From the NCBI RefSeq assembly GCF_009807005.1, contig NZ_WUBR01000002.1, positions 930,001 through 994,000 of the forward strand: a DNA stretch of 64,000 nt, read 5' to 3'. Shown piece by piece: positions 37,885 through 46,818 of this stretch (positions are counted from its first letter, which is position 1; every line of letters begins with the position of its first letter). The notes under the pieces are model-generated. The model had not been told where the DNA came from and did no database searches. It saw only the letters and a program-made list of their open reading frames with translations. The position numbers and the translations under genes are program-made. Source of the DNA: Aurantiacibacter rhizosphaerae (lineage in GTDB: Bacteria; Pseudomonadota; Alphaproteobacteria; Sphingomonadales; Sphingomonadaceae).

Positions 37885-40770
37885 ATGAAAACACGTCTAT
37901 CAAGCCGCCGGCACTCGGTGCTGGGAATGGCCAGTTGCCTCGCGATAACAGGCGCGTTGTGCGCAAGCCCGGCAATGGCGCAGCAGCAGGCGGAAACACA
38001 AACCGCCGCCGATGATGTGCCCACGTCCGAACCCATCGTGGTGACGGGTTCACGCATTGCGCGCGACACGTTCAGAACGGCCACGCCGGTTACGGTGGTG
38101 TCTGCTGAATCGATCCAGGACCAGGCGGCCATCAATGTTGCCGATGCGCTGAATGATCTGCCCAGCTTCCGCCCGCAGGCAACGCCTGCGACCACGGCGA
38201 TCTTCATCGGCAATGCCGGTGCCAACCTTGCCGACCTTCGCGGCCTTGGGGCGCAGCGTTCGCTGGTGCTGGTGAACGGCAGGCGTTTCGTGCCCGGAAC
38301 CGTGGCCGGATCGGGCAATTCGCCCGGCTTCACCGTCGATCTGAACATGATCCCCACCGCCCTTGTGGCACGCAGCGAAGTGGTGACCGGCGGTGCGTCC
38401 GCAGCCTACGGCTCGGACGCTGTCGCAGGCGTGATCAACCTGATTCTGGACAATGAATTCGAAGGGGTTCGCGGGTCTGCGCAATATGGCATCAGCGACG
38501 AAGGCGATAACGAACAGTTCTTCGTCTCAGGCGCCTATGGCGCCAATTTCGCCGATGGCCGCGGACATTTCATCCTTGGCGGTGAATATGCCGACAGCAA
38601 TGGCGTAGGAGACTGCTACACCCGCGAATGGTGTGCCGAGGAATATGGACCGGTCGCCAACCCCATTCCACAGGTGAATGGCCTGGCGCGGCAGATTTTC
38701 CTGCCCAACGTCCGCCCATCCACGGCCAGCTACAACGGGCTTTTCAACTCGGGGCCGTTTGCCGGTAACGAGATCCTGCCCGACGGGACACTGATCCCGC
38801 ATGATTACGGCACCTATTACGGGCCGCCGATTTTCCAGTCCGGTGGCAGCATCGATCCGACCCACGGATTCTATGTCGAGTTCCCGCTCGTCTCCGCCGT
38901 GGAACGCTATAACCTGCTGGCACGCGCCAGCTTTGAAGTCAGCGATTCCTTCATCCCGTTCGTGGAGGCAAGCTTCGCCCATATCGAGGGCCGCACCACG
39001 GGTGCGCAATCGCGCAACCTTGGCCTCAGCCCCACCGACATCGGCATCGCCGCCGATAACGCATTCCTGCCAGACAATCTGCGCCAGCAACTGGTGGATG
39101 CAGGCGTTGCCTCCGTCCGTTTCGGCAGGATTGCCAATGATCTGGGCCATTCGAAAGGCTCGGTTGAACGCGACGCATATCGCATTGCAACAGGTGCGGA
39201 AGGCAATTTCGGCAACGGCTTCAGCTGGGATCTTTATTACCAATACGGCAAGACCGATTATTCGCAGGTGGGCCTCAACACCCGCAAGAACCGCGAATAC
39301 TTCTGGGCGATCGATGCGGTTGACGAAGGCGCGTTCCTGAACGGTACGCCCAATGGCAACATCGTCTGCCGCCAGGTTGCCCTTGGTAATCCGGATGCCG
39401 CCGGCTGTGCGCCGCTGAACCTGTTTGGAGAGAACAATTTCTCCCCCGCTGCCAAGGCCTACACCTATGGCACTGTGATGCAGGAAACCGAGCTTAGCCG
39501 ACAGGTCATCGCGGCCAATGTCAGCGGCGACCTGTTCGAACTGCCCGGCGGCCCGCTGGGCTTCGCCCTGGGCGCGGAATATCGCGTGGAGGATGCCGAA
39601 GGCACGACCGACCCGGACTCTGCCGCCAACAATTTCTACACAAGCCCGGGCTCCGGCATTACCGGCCCTGCCGTGCGGGTGAAGGAAGCCTATCTTGAGC
39701 TGGCAGCCCCGCTGCTGTCCGGCGTTTCAGGCGCGGAATTGCTGGAGATCAACGGTGCTGCGCGCGTCACCGATTATTCCACCAGCGGCACGGAAATCAC
39801 CTGGAAAGTGGGCGGCACGTGGGAGCCTGTGAACGGCGTTCGCTTCCGCGTCACCCGCTCTCGCGATATTCGCGCGCCCAACTTCTTTGAACTGTACAAT
39901 CCCAGCGTGGCGAGCTTTCAGTTCCTGGTCGATCCGCAGGACCCGAGCGGCGCCAGTTCGCTCACCTCTGTTCGCCTGAGCGGCAATCCCGGCCTGAACC
40001 CGGAGCGCGCCAATACCCTAACGGCGGGCGTCGTCCTCTCGCCGGTTCAGGGGCTGAACCTGGCCGTGGATTATTACAACATCGATCTGGATGACGTGAT
40101 TTCCACGCTTGGCGGGCAGACCATCCTGAACCGCTGTGCATCAGGGGCGGTGGAGCTTTGCGACCTGGTGACGCGCAGCAACACCGGCGCACTGGTTGCG
40201 CTCAACAACACCTTGCTCAACCTCAACCAGCTCAAGACCAAGGGCGTGGATATCGAGGCCAGCTATTCACTCCCGGTGGGCAATGGAGACCTGACGCTGC
40301 GCGCGCTGGGCACCTATGTCTTCGATCTCATCACCGTGGATCAGGCAGGCGAGGTAGACCGCGCCGGCCAGAATGGATCACCGGTGTCGCAGGAATCGGG
40401 CGTGCCCGATTTCACCGGCCGCATGTTCGCGGAATATGAGACCGAGAAATGGGAAATCGGGCTGGAGGCCGAGTATATTTCGGGCGGCCTCTACAACGCG
40501 ACGCAGATCGGCCCCGATCAGGACGGTTATGACCCCACCCTGCCCAACAGCGTGAGCGATAACTCGATCGACGATTACTGGTATTTCGATGCCCGCGTGG
40601 CCTTCCGCCCGCTGACCGATCGGCCAGAGGTCGAGATTTTCGCCCGTGTCGACAATCTGTTCGACAAGGATCCGCCCAACCAGTTCCCGTCCAGCTACGG
40701 CGTTACCAACCCAATCCTCTATGACGTGGTGGGCCGTATGTACCGGATGGGCGTGCGCTTCGAATACTGA
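37885..40770 (+). CDS. TonB-dependent outer-membrane receptor
   Basis: The 961-residue receptor has a signal peptide ending AMA-QQ, a TonB-box-like PIVVTGSRI, a plug with DLRGLGAQRSLVLVNGRRFVPG and SAAYGSDAVAGVINLIL, and a large barrel ending in RMGVRFEY. The NGRRF plug motif marks the group common in sphingomonads and Xanthomonads for organic nutrient uptake. ATG 37885 follows AGAGGA and begins the signal peptide; an in-frame ATG at 37870 would add five residues. A strong terminator follows. Operator-like repeats upstream suggest control by the MarR regulator. Confidence 0.93.
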   Translation: MKTRLSSRRHSVLGMASCLAITGALCASPAMAQQQAETQTAADDVPTSEPIVVTGSRIARDTFRTATPVTVVSAESIQDQAAINVADALNDLPSFRPQATPATTAIFIGNAGANLADLRGLGAQRSLVLVNGRRFVPGTVAGSGNSPGFTVDLNMIPTALVARSEVVTGGASAAYGSDAVAGVINLILDNEFEGVRGSAQYGISDEGDNEQFFVSGAYGANFADGRGHFILGGEYADSNGVGDCYTREWCAEEYGPVANPIPQVNGLARQIFLPNVRPSTASYNGLFNSGPFAGNEILPDGTLIPHDYGTYYGPPIFQSGGSIDPTHGFYVEFPLVSAVERYNLLARASFEVSDSFIPFVEASFAHIEGRTTGAQSRNLGLSPTDIGIAADNAFLPDNLRQQLVDAGVASVRFGRIANDLGHSKGSVERDAYRIATGAEGNFGNGFSWDLYYQYGKTDYSQVGLNTRKNREYFWAIDAVDEGAFLNGTPNGNIVCRQVALGNPDAAGCAPLNLFGENNFSPAAKAYTYGTVMQETELSRQVIAANVSGDLFELPGGPLGFALGAEYRVEDAEGTTDPDSAANNFYTSPGSGITGPAVRVKEAYLELAAPLLSGVSGAELLEINGAARVTDYSTSGTEITWKVGGTWEPVNGVRFRVTRSRDIRAPNFFELYNPSVASFQFLVDPQDPSGASSLTSVRLSGNPGLNPERANTLTAGVVLSPVQGLNLAVDYYNIDLDDVISTLGGQTILNRCASGAVELCDLVTRSNTGALVALNNTLLNLNQLKTKGVDIEASYSLPVGNGDLTLRALGTYVFDLITVDQAGEVDRAGQNGSPVSQESGVPDFTGRMFAEYETEKWEIGLEAEYISGGLYNATQIGPDQDGYDPTLPNSVSDNSIDDYWYFDARVAFRPLTDRPEVEIFARVDNLFDKDPPNQFPSSYGVTNPILYDVVGRMYRMGVRFEY

Positions 40771-40801
40771 TCCGCAACAGACCTCCTTGTTGCAGTGATT
40801 T

Positions 40802-40833
40802 GGGCCGGGGTTTCCACCCCGGCCCCTTTTTTT
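40802..40833 (+). terminator. Strong intrinsic terminator after the receptor gene
   Basis: GGGCCGGGGT (40802-40811) pairs perfectly with ACCCCGGCCC (40816-40825) around a TTCC loop and is followed by C and seven T. It lies 31 bases after the receptor stop and acts on the plus strand. Confidence 0.93.
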
Positions 40834-40862
40834 GGCACCAACAGATCAGGCGGTGACAGCCC

Positions 40863-41351
40863 TTATTTCGCCGCCACGGAGCAGAACGCCCTGTCAAAAT
40901 AGACCAGCGCGCTCGACTGTGTGCCGATCCGCACCTCCGTCACATGGCCTACGAAGAGGCTGTGCGTGCCGATATTGATGATCTGGTCCAGCACGCAATC
41001 CAGGCTTGCCAAGCTTTCCTTCAATATCGGAGCGCCCGTTTCCAGGCTGGTCCACACATCAGATTTGTCGAAAGGGTCATCACCCGATTTGGACATGAAG
41101 GCGCCAACCAGTCCCTCCTGCCCTTCATTCAGAACATTTACCGCGAACGCGCCGTTCTGCTTGATCATCGCATTGCTACGCGCCGATTTGTTCACGCAAA
41201 CAAGGATGTTCGGCGGATCGTCGGTAATGCTGGTGACGGCGGTCGCCACAAGTCCCCGGCGCCCGGCGGGGCCGTCCGTCGTTATCAACGTGACGGCGCT
41301 CGCCAGGCGGCACATTGCTGATCTGAAAAGGTCTGTCTCGATCGTTTTCAT
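40863..41351 (-). CDS. Flavin reductase (HpaC/HsaB-like) of a two-component monooxygenase
   Basis: The 162-residue protein has the flavin reductase split-barrel pattern: FRSAMCRLASAVTLITT, then GLVATAVTSITDDPPNILVCVNKSARS and FAVNVLNEGQ. Such proteins reduce FMN or FAD with NAD(P)H and deliver it to a separate oxygenase. The natural partner is the HsaA-type monooxygenase at 44171-45388, although a receptor gene lies between them. ATG 41351 follows AAGGCG. It lies upstream of the strong terminator on the opposite strand and seems transcribed after the receptor gene 43829-41418. Confidence 0.88.
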   Translation of the reverse strand: MKTIETDLFRSAMCRLASAVTLITTDGPAGRRGLVATAVTSITDDPPNILVCVNKSARSNAMIKQNGAFAVNVLNEGQEGLVGAFMSKSGDDPFDKSDVWTSLETGAPILKESLASLDCVLDQIINIGTHSLFVGHVTEVRIGTQSSALVYFDRAFCSVAAK

Positions 41352-41417
41352 GCGATTTCGCCTTGTGCCTGATGACCGGCCTGATGCCGGTTCAGCTGAT
41401 GGGTCTGCTTTCTCGAA

Positions 41418-43829
41418 CTAGCGGCCAAACGGAATGCGCAGGGTTGCGCCATAGGTTGCCGGCGGTGCGTAGATCGAGGTGACGCCCAGGATGCCGAGGT
41501 TCAGCGCATAGGCGCGATACTCCTGATCAAAGACGTTGCGGGCCCATGCCGTCAGCGAGATGCCGGTATCGTCATGCTCATAGGTGAGCGAGACGTTCGT
41601 GACGTTGTAGGCCTCCTGCAAGGAGCCGAGGCCATTCGTCACTTCCAGGAACTGATCATCATACCAGGCCCCGTCCACCTGTGCGGCGACGTTGCCGCTT
41701 GCGACATTCACATTGTAACGCAGCAAATAGTTCAGGCTGAAACGCGGCGCGTTTGGCAATTCTGCATCCGTGATGTTCGCTTGTGGGAAATCACAGCGGA
41801 AAACCCCGCCAAGATTGGTGCAGAATTCCGAATCCGGCGCGCCGGGGAACAGTTCCGGGCCGAACTGGACGCCGGTTGCGGGAATACTGTCGACAGAGGA
41901 AGTTTCCCACGTGCCGCCAAAGACCGCGTCAAACCGGGGGGACGGGGACCAGAAGGCCTCCAGCTCGGCACCGGTTGCGTGGGCATCGCTGTTGAACACC
42001 TGCGGCACACCGCCAGCCAGAGAGAACGCCTGGTAATCATCATAGATGTAATGGAACGCCGTGCCGTTCAATCGCAGATCGCCATCCAGCAGCGTGGTCT
42101 TGAAACCCGCTTCAAAGCTGTTGAGCGTTTCTGGATCATGGCGGAAATCGGCTGCATTGATGTTGGATGACAGCGACCAGTTTCCGCCCTTGATGCCGCG
42201 GTTCCACGATGCGAACAGCAGGGTATCGGGAGTGGCCTGGAAGTTCAGGGAGACGCGCGCTGCCCAGTCGCCGTATTTCTCCCGGTTCACGCCGGGAACG
42301 GTGGCGGCAAGATCCTTGTCAGTGAACAATACAATGGGATCGGGCTGCGGCGCAAAGGTCGGGTCGCTAAGGACATTGGCATAGTCGATCGCCTTGTTGT
42401 CCTTGGAATAGCGGCCACCCAGCGTCAGCGTCAGGCGGTCCGTCAATTCCAGGTCACCCTGCGCGAAGATGGACCAGTTTTCGGAATCGATCAGGTACTG
42501 CTGGTCCACCTTGGGAACGGAGAACCCGCCATTGCCAGCAATTGCCAGATCATAGATCGGGGCGCCGGTAACCGCGTGCGATCCGTCATAGCGCATATCC
42601 AGATAATATGCGCCAACCTGCCAGCTCAGCAGCCCCGTTTCACCGGCCAGACGCAGCTCTTGCGAGAACTGGCGGAAATCGACGGTGGAATCGACATTCA
42701 CGATCAGGAATGGCAGCGCGTCTCCATCTTCCTGATAGACCTTGTCCATCGTCAGGTAGTTCGTGATGGAGGTAAGCTCCACGCCGCCCAGATCCCAGTC
42801 GAGCTGCCCCTGATAGCTGTTCATCACGCGGTCCAGGCTGCCGGGACGCTCCCCAAAATGCTCCCACGGAGATGCGGGTTCGGCGGTGATGGCGTTGATC
42901 ACGCCGTTGCGCGCGTCGCTCAGGCCGGCGGCATTGGTGTCGCAAAAGCCATTGTCGAGATAAATGCAGTTTTCGAAGACATAGCCGCCTGTGGCAACGC
43001 TGTTGTCTTCGGAATGCTTGTACCACAGGTTGAGCGTCGCATCAGGCGACAGGTCGGCCTGGATGTTCAGGCGCGCGGCCCAGCCATCCTTGCCGCCCAG
43101 ATCCTGCCCGCTGCCGGGAATAACGCCAAAGCCAAGCGCCGTCGCATCCGTATCGCGGGACTTGATGTAGCCATCTGCCTGCTCGACACGGGCGGCCGCG
43201 CGGAAGCGGAAACCTTCGCTCAGGCCCCCGCCCACGGCGCCTTCCAGCGACCAATCGTTGAAGCGGCCATACTGGCCCTGCACATAACCGTTCAGGCGAT
43301 CGGTGCTGGCATCTTCGCTGAGATAATGGATCAGGCCGCCGGTGGCATTGCGCCCGAACAGCGTGCCCTGCGGACCGCGCAGCACCTCAACCCGCTTGAT
43401 ATCGAAAAGCTGTCCCGAAACAGCGTTCATCGAGGCGATGTAGGCATTGTCCTGATAGACGGCGACGGGCGCTTCCAGATTGTCGGTAAAGTTGTTCTGC
43501 GAAATGCCGCGAAGGCTGAAGATCGTCAGGTTCGGAGAAAAGGCATTCACGCGAAGCGAAGGGATCTGCTGCGTGATCTGGGTGGTGTCGGTGATGCCCA
43601 ACCGGTCAATCTGCTCCCCGGAAAAGGCACTGACGGAGATCGGCACCTTCTGCAGGTTTTCGCTGCGCTTGTTGGCAGTGACGACAATAGTATCGGCGAT
43701 GCCGCCGGTGCCCTCTTCCACCGGCACTTCCTGCGCATGGGCAGAACCTGTGGCAACAAACGGGGCAAACACCGTTGCCGTGGCTGATAACAAAATCGAC
43801 CGTCGGGCCGCCTTGTGCAATTTCATCAT
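41418..43829 (-). CDS. TonB-dependent outer-membrane receptor
   Basis: The 803-residue receptor has a signal peptide (AHAQEVP) and a TonB-box-like DTIVVTANKRSENLQ. Its plug contains LRGISQNNF and VEVLRGPQGTLFGRNATGGLIHY, and its barrel ends with LRIPFGR. Two ATG codons start it (43829 and 43826), with GGAGGTGGAG upstream. The sequence type is the iron-complex-like Sphingomonas receptor group often found near aromatic or steroid degradation genes. The downstream flavin reductase gene is 66 bases away. A GTTGA-N4-TCAAC site lies 30 bases upstream of the start, suggesting MarR control. Confidence 0.92.
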   Translation of the reverse strand: MMKLHKAARRSILLSATATVFAPFVATGSAHAQEVPVEEGTGGIADTIVVTANKRSENLQKVPISVSAFSGEQIDRLGITDTTQITQQIPSLRVNAFSPNLTIFSLRGISQNNFTDNLEAPVAVYQDNAYIASMNAVSGQLFDIKRVEVLRGPQGTLFGRNATGGLIHYLSEDASTDRLNGYVQGQYGRFNDWSLEGAVGGGLSEGFRFRAAARVEQADGYIKSRDTDATALGFGVIPGSGQDLGGKDGWAARLNIQADLSPDATLNLWYKHSEDNSVATGGYVFENCIYLDNGFCDTNAAGLSDARNGVINAITAEPASPWEHFGERPGSLDRVMNSYQGQLDWDLGGVELTSITNYLTMDKVYQEDGDALPFLIVNVDSTVDFRQFSQELRLAGETGLLSWQVGAYYLDMRYDGSHAVTGAPIYDLAIAGNGGFSVPKVDQQYLIDSENWSIFAQGDLELTDRLTLTLGGRYSKDNKAIDYANVLSDPTFAPQPDPIVLFTDKDLAATVPGVNREKYGDWAARVSLNFQATPDTLLFASWNRGIKGGNWSLSSNINAADFRHDPETLNSFEAGFKTTLLDGDLRLNGTAFHYIYDDYQAFSLAGGVPQVFNSDAHATGAELEAFWSPSPRFDAVFGGTWETSSVDSIPATGVQFGPELFPGAPDSEFCTNLGGVFRCDFPQANITDAELPNAPRFSLNYLLRYNVNVASGNVAAQVDGAWYDDQFLEVTNGLGSLQEAYNVTNVSLTYEHDDTGISLTAWARNVFDQEYRAYALNLGILGVTSIYAPPATYGATLRIPFGR

Positions 43830-43858
43830 GTTACTCCACCTCCATAGATACGATCATT

Positions 43859-43872
43859 GTTGAGACCTCAAC
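43859..43872. promoter_or_regulatory. GTTGA-N4-TCAAC site E, receptor promoter
   Basis: GTTGA-GACC-TCAAC lies 30 bases upstream of the receptor gene start at 43829. It has the same arms as the sites at marR and at the MFS gene, about 11 kb and 6.5 kb away. Confidence 0.5.
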
Positions 43873-43961
43873 AGAACCGTTACAGTTACGCATCGACATC
43901 AACAGTAACCCCAAAATCAGAGGTATTGTTACAAATATTAAACACGAAATCTAGTGCGATA

Positions 43962-43977
43962 ATTTTCACGTGAAAAT
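43962..43977. promoter_or_regulatory. Perfect 16-bp palindrome ATTTTCACGTGAAAAT
   Basis: The palindrome is perfect over 16 bases and lies midway between the divergent receptor and monooxygenase genes. It differs from the RTTGA-N4-TCAAC motif, so a second regulator may act here. Confidence 0.45.
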
Positions 43978-44056
43978 AGCCTATTCGCTAACTTATTTTT
44001 GGCAGCTAAACCGCCAAATCCTCGCGATTTTTCGGTTTCATGCAGTTCTGCGAATG

Positions 44057-44072
44057 GTTGCACACTTGCAAC
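44057..44072. promoter_or_regulatory. Palindrome GTTGCA-N4-TGCAAC
   Basis: Six-base arms GTTGCA and TGCAAC flank CACT, about 100 bases upstream of the monooxygenase start. A partial repeat (ATGGTTG) follows at 44074-44080. This resembles a dimeric repressor or activator site. Confidence 0.45.
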
Positions 44073-44170
44073 AATGGTTGAAAAAGTGCACGTATTGTAC
44101 ATAAATTGGACGCGTTAAGGCGAGGAATTTCGCCCTCATCGCGAGTCGCAATATGTTGGGAAGGCGAGAA

Positions 44171-45388
44171 ATGGTGCAGACGTTACAGGTGCAGGACAAT
44201 ATGCGTGGCGAGGAGAATACTCCCGATCCGCACGAGCTGATCGAGCGCGCAAGGGCATTGGTGCCCGTCCTCAAGGAACGCGAGGCAGAGGCGATCCGCC
44301 AGCGGCGCGTGTCCGACGAAACCATCGCCGAGTTCAAGGAAGCCGGCCTGTTCCGGGTTTTGCAGCCAAAGCGGTATGGCGGCTATGAAATGTCTCCGGC
44401 GGTTTATTGCGAGATATCCAAGACGCTGGCCGAAGGCTGCATGGGCAGCGCCTGGGTCTATGGCGTGGTTGCGGTTCACAACTGGCAGATGGCGCTGTTC
44501 GATCCGCAAGCCGCCGAAGACGTGTGGGGCGAGGATGGCGATGTCCTGATCAGTTCATCCTATATGCCCACTGGCAAGGCCACGAAGGTTGATGGCGGCT
44601 ACCAGTTCAGCGGACGCTGGGCCTTTTCCAGTGGATCGGAACATTGCGACTGGGTGATCCTGGGCGCGAACATGGTGGCCGAAGATGGCGACGGTAAGCC
44701 GGAGCCTTACAACTTCCTTCTGCCGCGCAGCGATTACAAAATCGTGGACACGTGGGACACCATGGGCCTGCGTCCAACGGGCAGCAATGATATCGTGGTG
44801 GAAGGTGCATTCGTGCCCGATCACCGCGTGATCCGGGAGCGTGACATGTTCAACCTGGATTGCCCCGGCCACACGCAGAATGACGAGGCTCTCTATCGCA
44901 TTCCCTTTGCGCAGATCTTCAACCGCACAGTGTCCACCACCTCCATCGGTGCCCTGCGCCGGGCGCTGGAAACCTTCGTGGAAACCACACGCCAGAAGCG
45001 CACTACCTACACCGGCCTGAAGCTGGCGAACGATACGACGATCCAGAAGGCCGTGGCCGATGTGATGCTGACCATCAACGACCTGGAACTGCGCCTGGCC
45101 GCCGACCTTGCAGAATTGGAGCAGCGCGCCGAAACGGGCGACTGGCCGATCGCGCGCCGAGCCCAGCTTGGCCACCACACCACGGACATGGTCTCCCGCT
45201 GTGTCGAGGCGATCGACAAGCTGATGCTGTTTTCAGGCGGCAAGGCGATCTATTCCGGAAACGTGGTGCAGCGCGCATTCCTGGATATCCACTGCGCCCG
45301 TGCGCATGTGGCCAACAACCCCTACCCCTACGCGCAAAACCTTGGCGGCATTGCCTTCGGACTGGAGAATGATTGCATGGACCTGTGA
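44171..45388 (+). CDS. Flavin-dependent monooxygenase, HsaA/acyl-CoA dehydrogenase fold
   Basis: The 405-residue protein has the acyl-CoA dehydrogenase fold but the features of group D oxygenases such as HsaA and HpaB-like phenol hydroxylases. These are FRVLQPKRYGGYEM, CMGSAWVYGVVAVHNWQMA, the flavin-facing FSGRWAFSSGSEHCDW, and TGSNDIVVEGAFVPDHRV. Reduced flavin would come from a separate reductase, present at 40863-41351. It probably ortho-hydroxylates a phenolic ring. I prefer ATG 44171 because AAGGCGAG precedes it; ATG 44153 lacks a site. A simple acyl-CoA dehydrogenase is less likely given the neighbours. Confidence 0.85.
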   Translation: MVQTLQVQDNMRGEENTPDPHELIERARALVPVLKEREAEAIRQRRVSDETIAEFKEAGLFRVLQPKRYGGYEMSPAVYCEISKTLAEGCMGSAWVYGVVAVHNWQMALFDPQAAEDVWGEDGDVLISSSYMPTGKATKVDGGYQFSGRWAFSSGSEHCDWVILGANMVAEDGDGKPEPYNFLLPRSDYKIVDTWDTMGLRPTGSNDIVVEGAFVPDHRVIRERDMFNLDCPGHTQNDEALYRIPFAQIFNRTVSTTSIGALRRALETFVETTRQKRTTYTGLKLANDTTIQKAVADVMLTINDLELRLAADLAELEQRAETGDWPIARRAQLGHHTTDMVSRCVEAIDKLMLFSGGKAIYSGNVVQRAFLDIHCARAHVANNPYPYAQNLGGIAFGLENDCMDL

Positions 45389-45494
45389 TCGGCAGCGTAC
45401 CGATCAAATCCTGACCACCAGCGACACCGGCATCCCTTCACGGGTGCCGGTGTTGTTGCATGATGCTTTGCCAACGCCCCTGAAGCCTCCGCCC

Positions 45495-46277
45495 TCAGGC
45501 CTCGCCCATCCTGAAGGAAACACGCGCCGCTTCTTCGCCATCGAAAGATGCCGTGAAGGTATCCCCGGCAAAAGCCTGGGTGACGCCCGTGCATGTGCCT
45601 GACGCGATCAGCTGTTCACGCTGCAAAGCATAGCCTTCATTCTCGCGCAGCCAGTTGGCCAGCCATACGACCGCATCCAGCGGATTGCCCATCACCGCCG
45701 CGCTCGATCCTGAAACCGGCGCTTCTCCATTGCGGGACAGCGTTACGCCCATGTCGGCAAAGCGATCTTCCCAGCCCGACGCCAGCTTTTTACCCCACAG
45801 CAAACCATGGGCCATGCAATTGTCAGCAATCAGCAGCGGCAGGCTGAGCACGCTGGTGGTGAAGCGCGTGCGCACGATCTCTATCCCGCCGTAGATGGCT
45901 TGTAACGCATCGCAGATGTCAGCGCGCGTGTACGGCGTGGATTGCATCTCCAGATCCTGGCCCAGTTCGAAGACGAGCTCCGCCTCCACATAGACTTCCG
46001 GTTCATGGAAAGAGACTTCGGTCCGGTTATTGTAGATTGCGCTGGCCGGCAGCCGCCCGATGGCGGGCTCTTGCGTGCCGAAGGCCTCTCTCGCGCCTTC
46101 GCCGGTCAGGCCCAGTTTCCACGCCATTACCGGCATCGCGCGGCGATTGTGAACCCGTCGCTGTATGTCATATGCGCCTGCCAGATCTGGCTCCACATCG
46201 GGCAAAGGCACCGGACCGAATTGCGACCCTGCCGCGCGGAAGAGGGCAAGCTCAAGTTCGTCGTTGCTTTGCATCAT
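45495..46277 (-). CDS. 2-keto-4-pentenoate hydratase-like protein
   Basis: The 260-residue protein belongs to the hydratase branch of the FAH superfamily (MhpD, XylJ, HsaE). It contains MAWKLGLTGEGAREAFGT, the metal-ligand stretch EVYVEAELVFELG, GGIEIVRTRF, and the late GNPLDAVVWLANWLRENEG and TGVTQAF segments. It would hydrate a 2-hydroxypenta-2,4-dienoate formed after meta-cleavage. ATG 46277 follows AAGGAG; a GTG one codon upstream is possible. It is convergent with the monooxygenase gene, suggesting a shared pathway even though the strands differ. An extradiol dioxygenase is not adjacent; one lies at 17870. Confidence 0.88.
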   Translation of the reverse strand: MMQSNDELELALFRAAGSQFGPVPLPDVEPDLAGAYDIQRRVHNRRAMPVMAWKLGLTGEGAREAFGTQEPAIGRLPASAIYNNRTEVSFHEPEVYVEAELVFELGQDLEMQSTPYTRADICDALQAIYGGIEIVRTRFTTSVLSLPLLIADNCMAHGLLWGKKLASGWEDRFADMGVTLSRNGEAPVSGSSAAVMGNPLDAVVWLANWLRENEGYALQREQLIASGTCTGVTQAFAGDTFTASFDGEEAARVSFRMGEA

Positions 46278-46818
46278 CACCCTCTCCTTGCAATTGAGCG
46301 AAGCCTAATGTTTTGTCACTTATATGCAACAACGAAACCATTAAGAGGTATATTGTTGACGTTGACTCAGGATGCCTTTCGCATGCCTCACTCCCGTAGC
46401 GAACCTTCAAACAAGCGCTACAAAATCCTTCCGCTTGGCACACTGATGCCAGGACACAGTTCGCGAATCAGCGGCGGTCCGTTCGATTGAATTGCGTTCG
46501 CAACACATACGAGATGCGCATGCAGGCGTGCCGCAGACCTGCCGCACTCGCCACCCTGAAAAACAAACTCTATGCATTTGCATTGTCTCATAATTGCAAC
46601 GCTAGATATATTCCGATGCATATTGTTTACATTTCGTCTTCCAGCGTTAATAAAAGTTCCGGGTTCGGGAATTGGACGCAAGATTCCCCACGCCGATGAA
46701 TACGCCGTGCCGGGGAGGTTGTGGGACTATCAGGGTCTGCATCTCTCGCAACGGCGGAAATGCTTGAATTTACGCGAGCCTAAGGGCCGCAATCAGACCT
46801 CTTGAAGGGAGAATTGAG
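46278..46818. other. Intergenic region between the hydratase gene and a receptor gene
   Basis: About 540 bases separate two divergent genes. No reading frame shows family sequence with a ribosome site. Notable elements are a GTTGAC tandem (46355-46366) and TTGCG-N2-CGCAA (46492-46503). The region presumably holds both promoters. Confidence 0.55.

Larger units (their letters stand above)
43873..44170. other. AT-rich divergent promoter region
   Basis: There is no gene here. The region is visibly AT-rich compared with its surroundings and separates the divergent receptor and monooxygenase genes. It contains two further perfect-arm palindromes, listed separately at 43962 and 44057. Confidence 0.6.

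Noticed and set aside
37817..37888. 23-codon frame from TTG, overlapping the receptor start by ATGA
   Set aside because: The peptide looks plausible but there is no ribosome site, so I do not call it as a third leader.
46487..46699. 70-codon frame upstream of the receptor at 46819
   Set aside because: No ribosome site or conserved sequence; it is in AT-rich promoter DNA.
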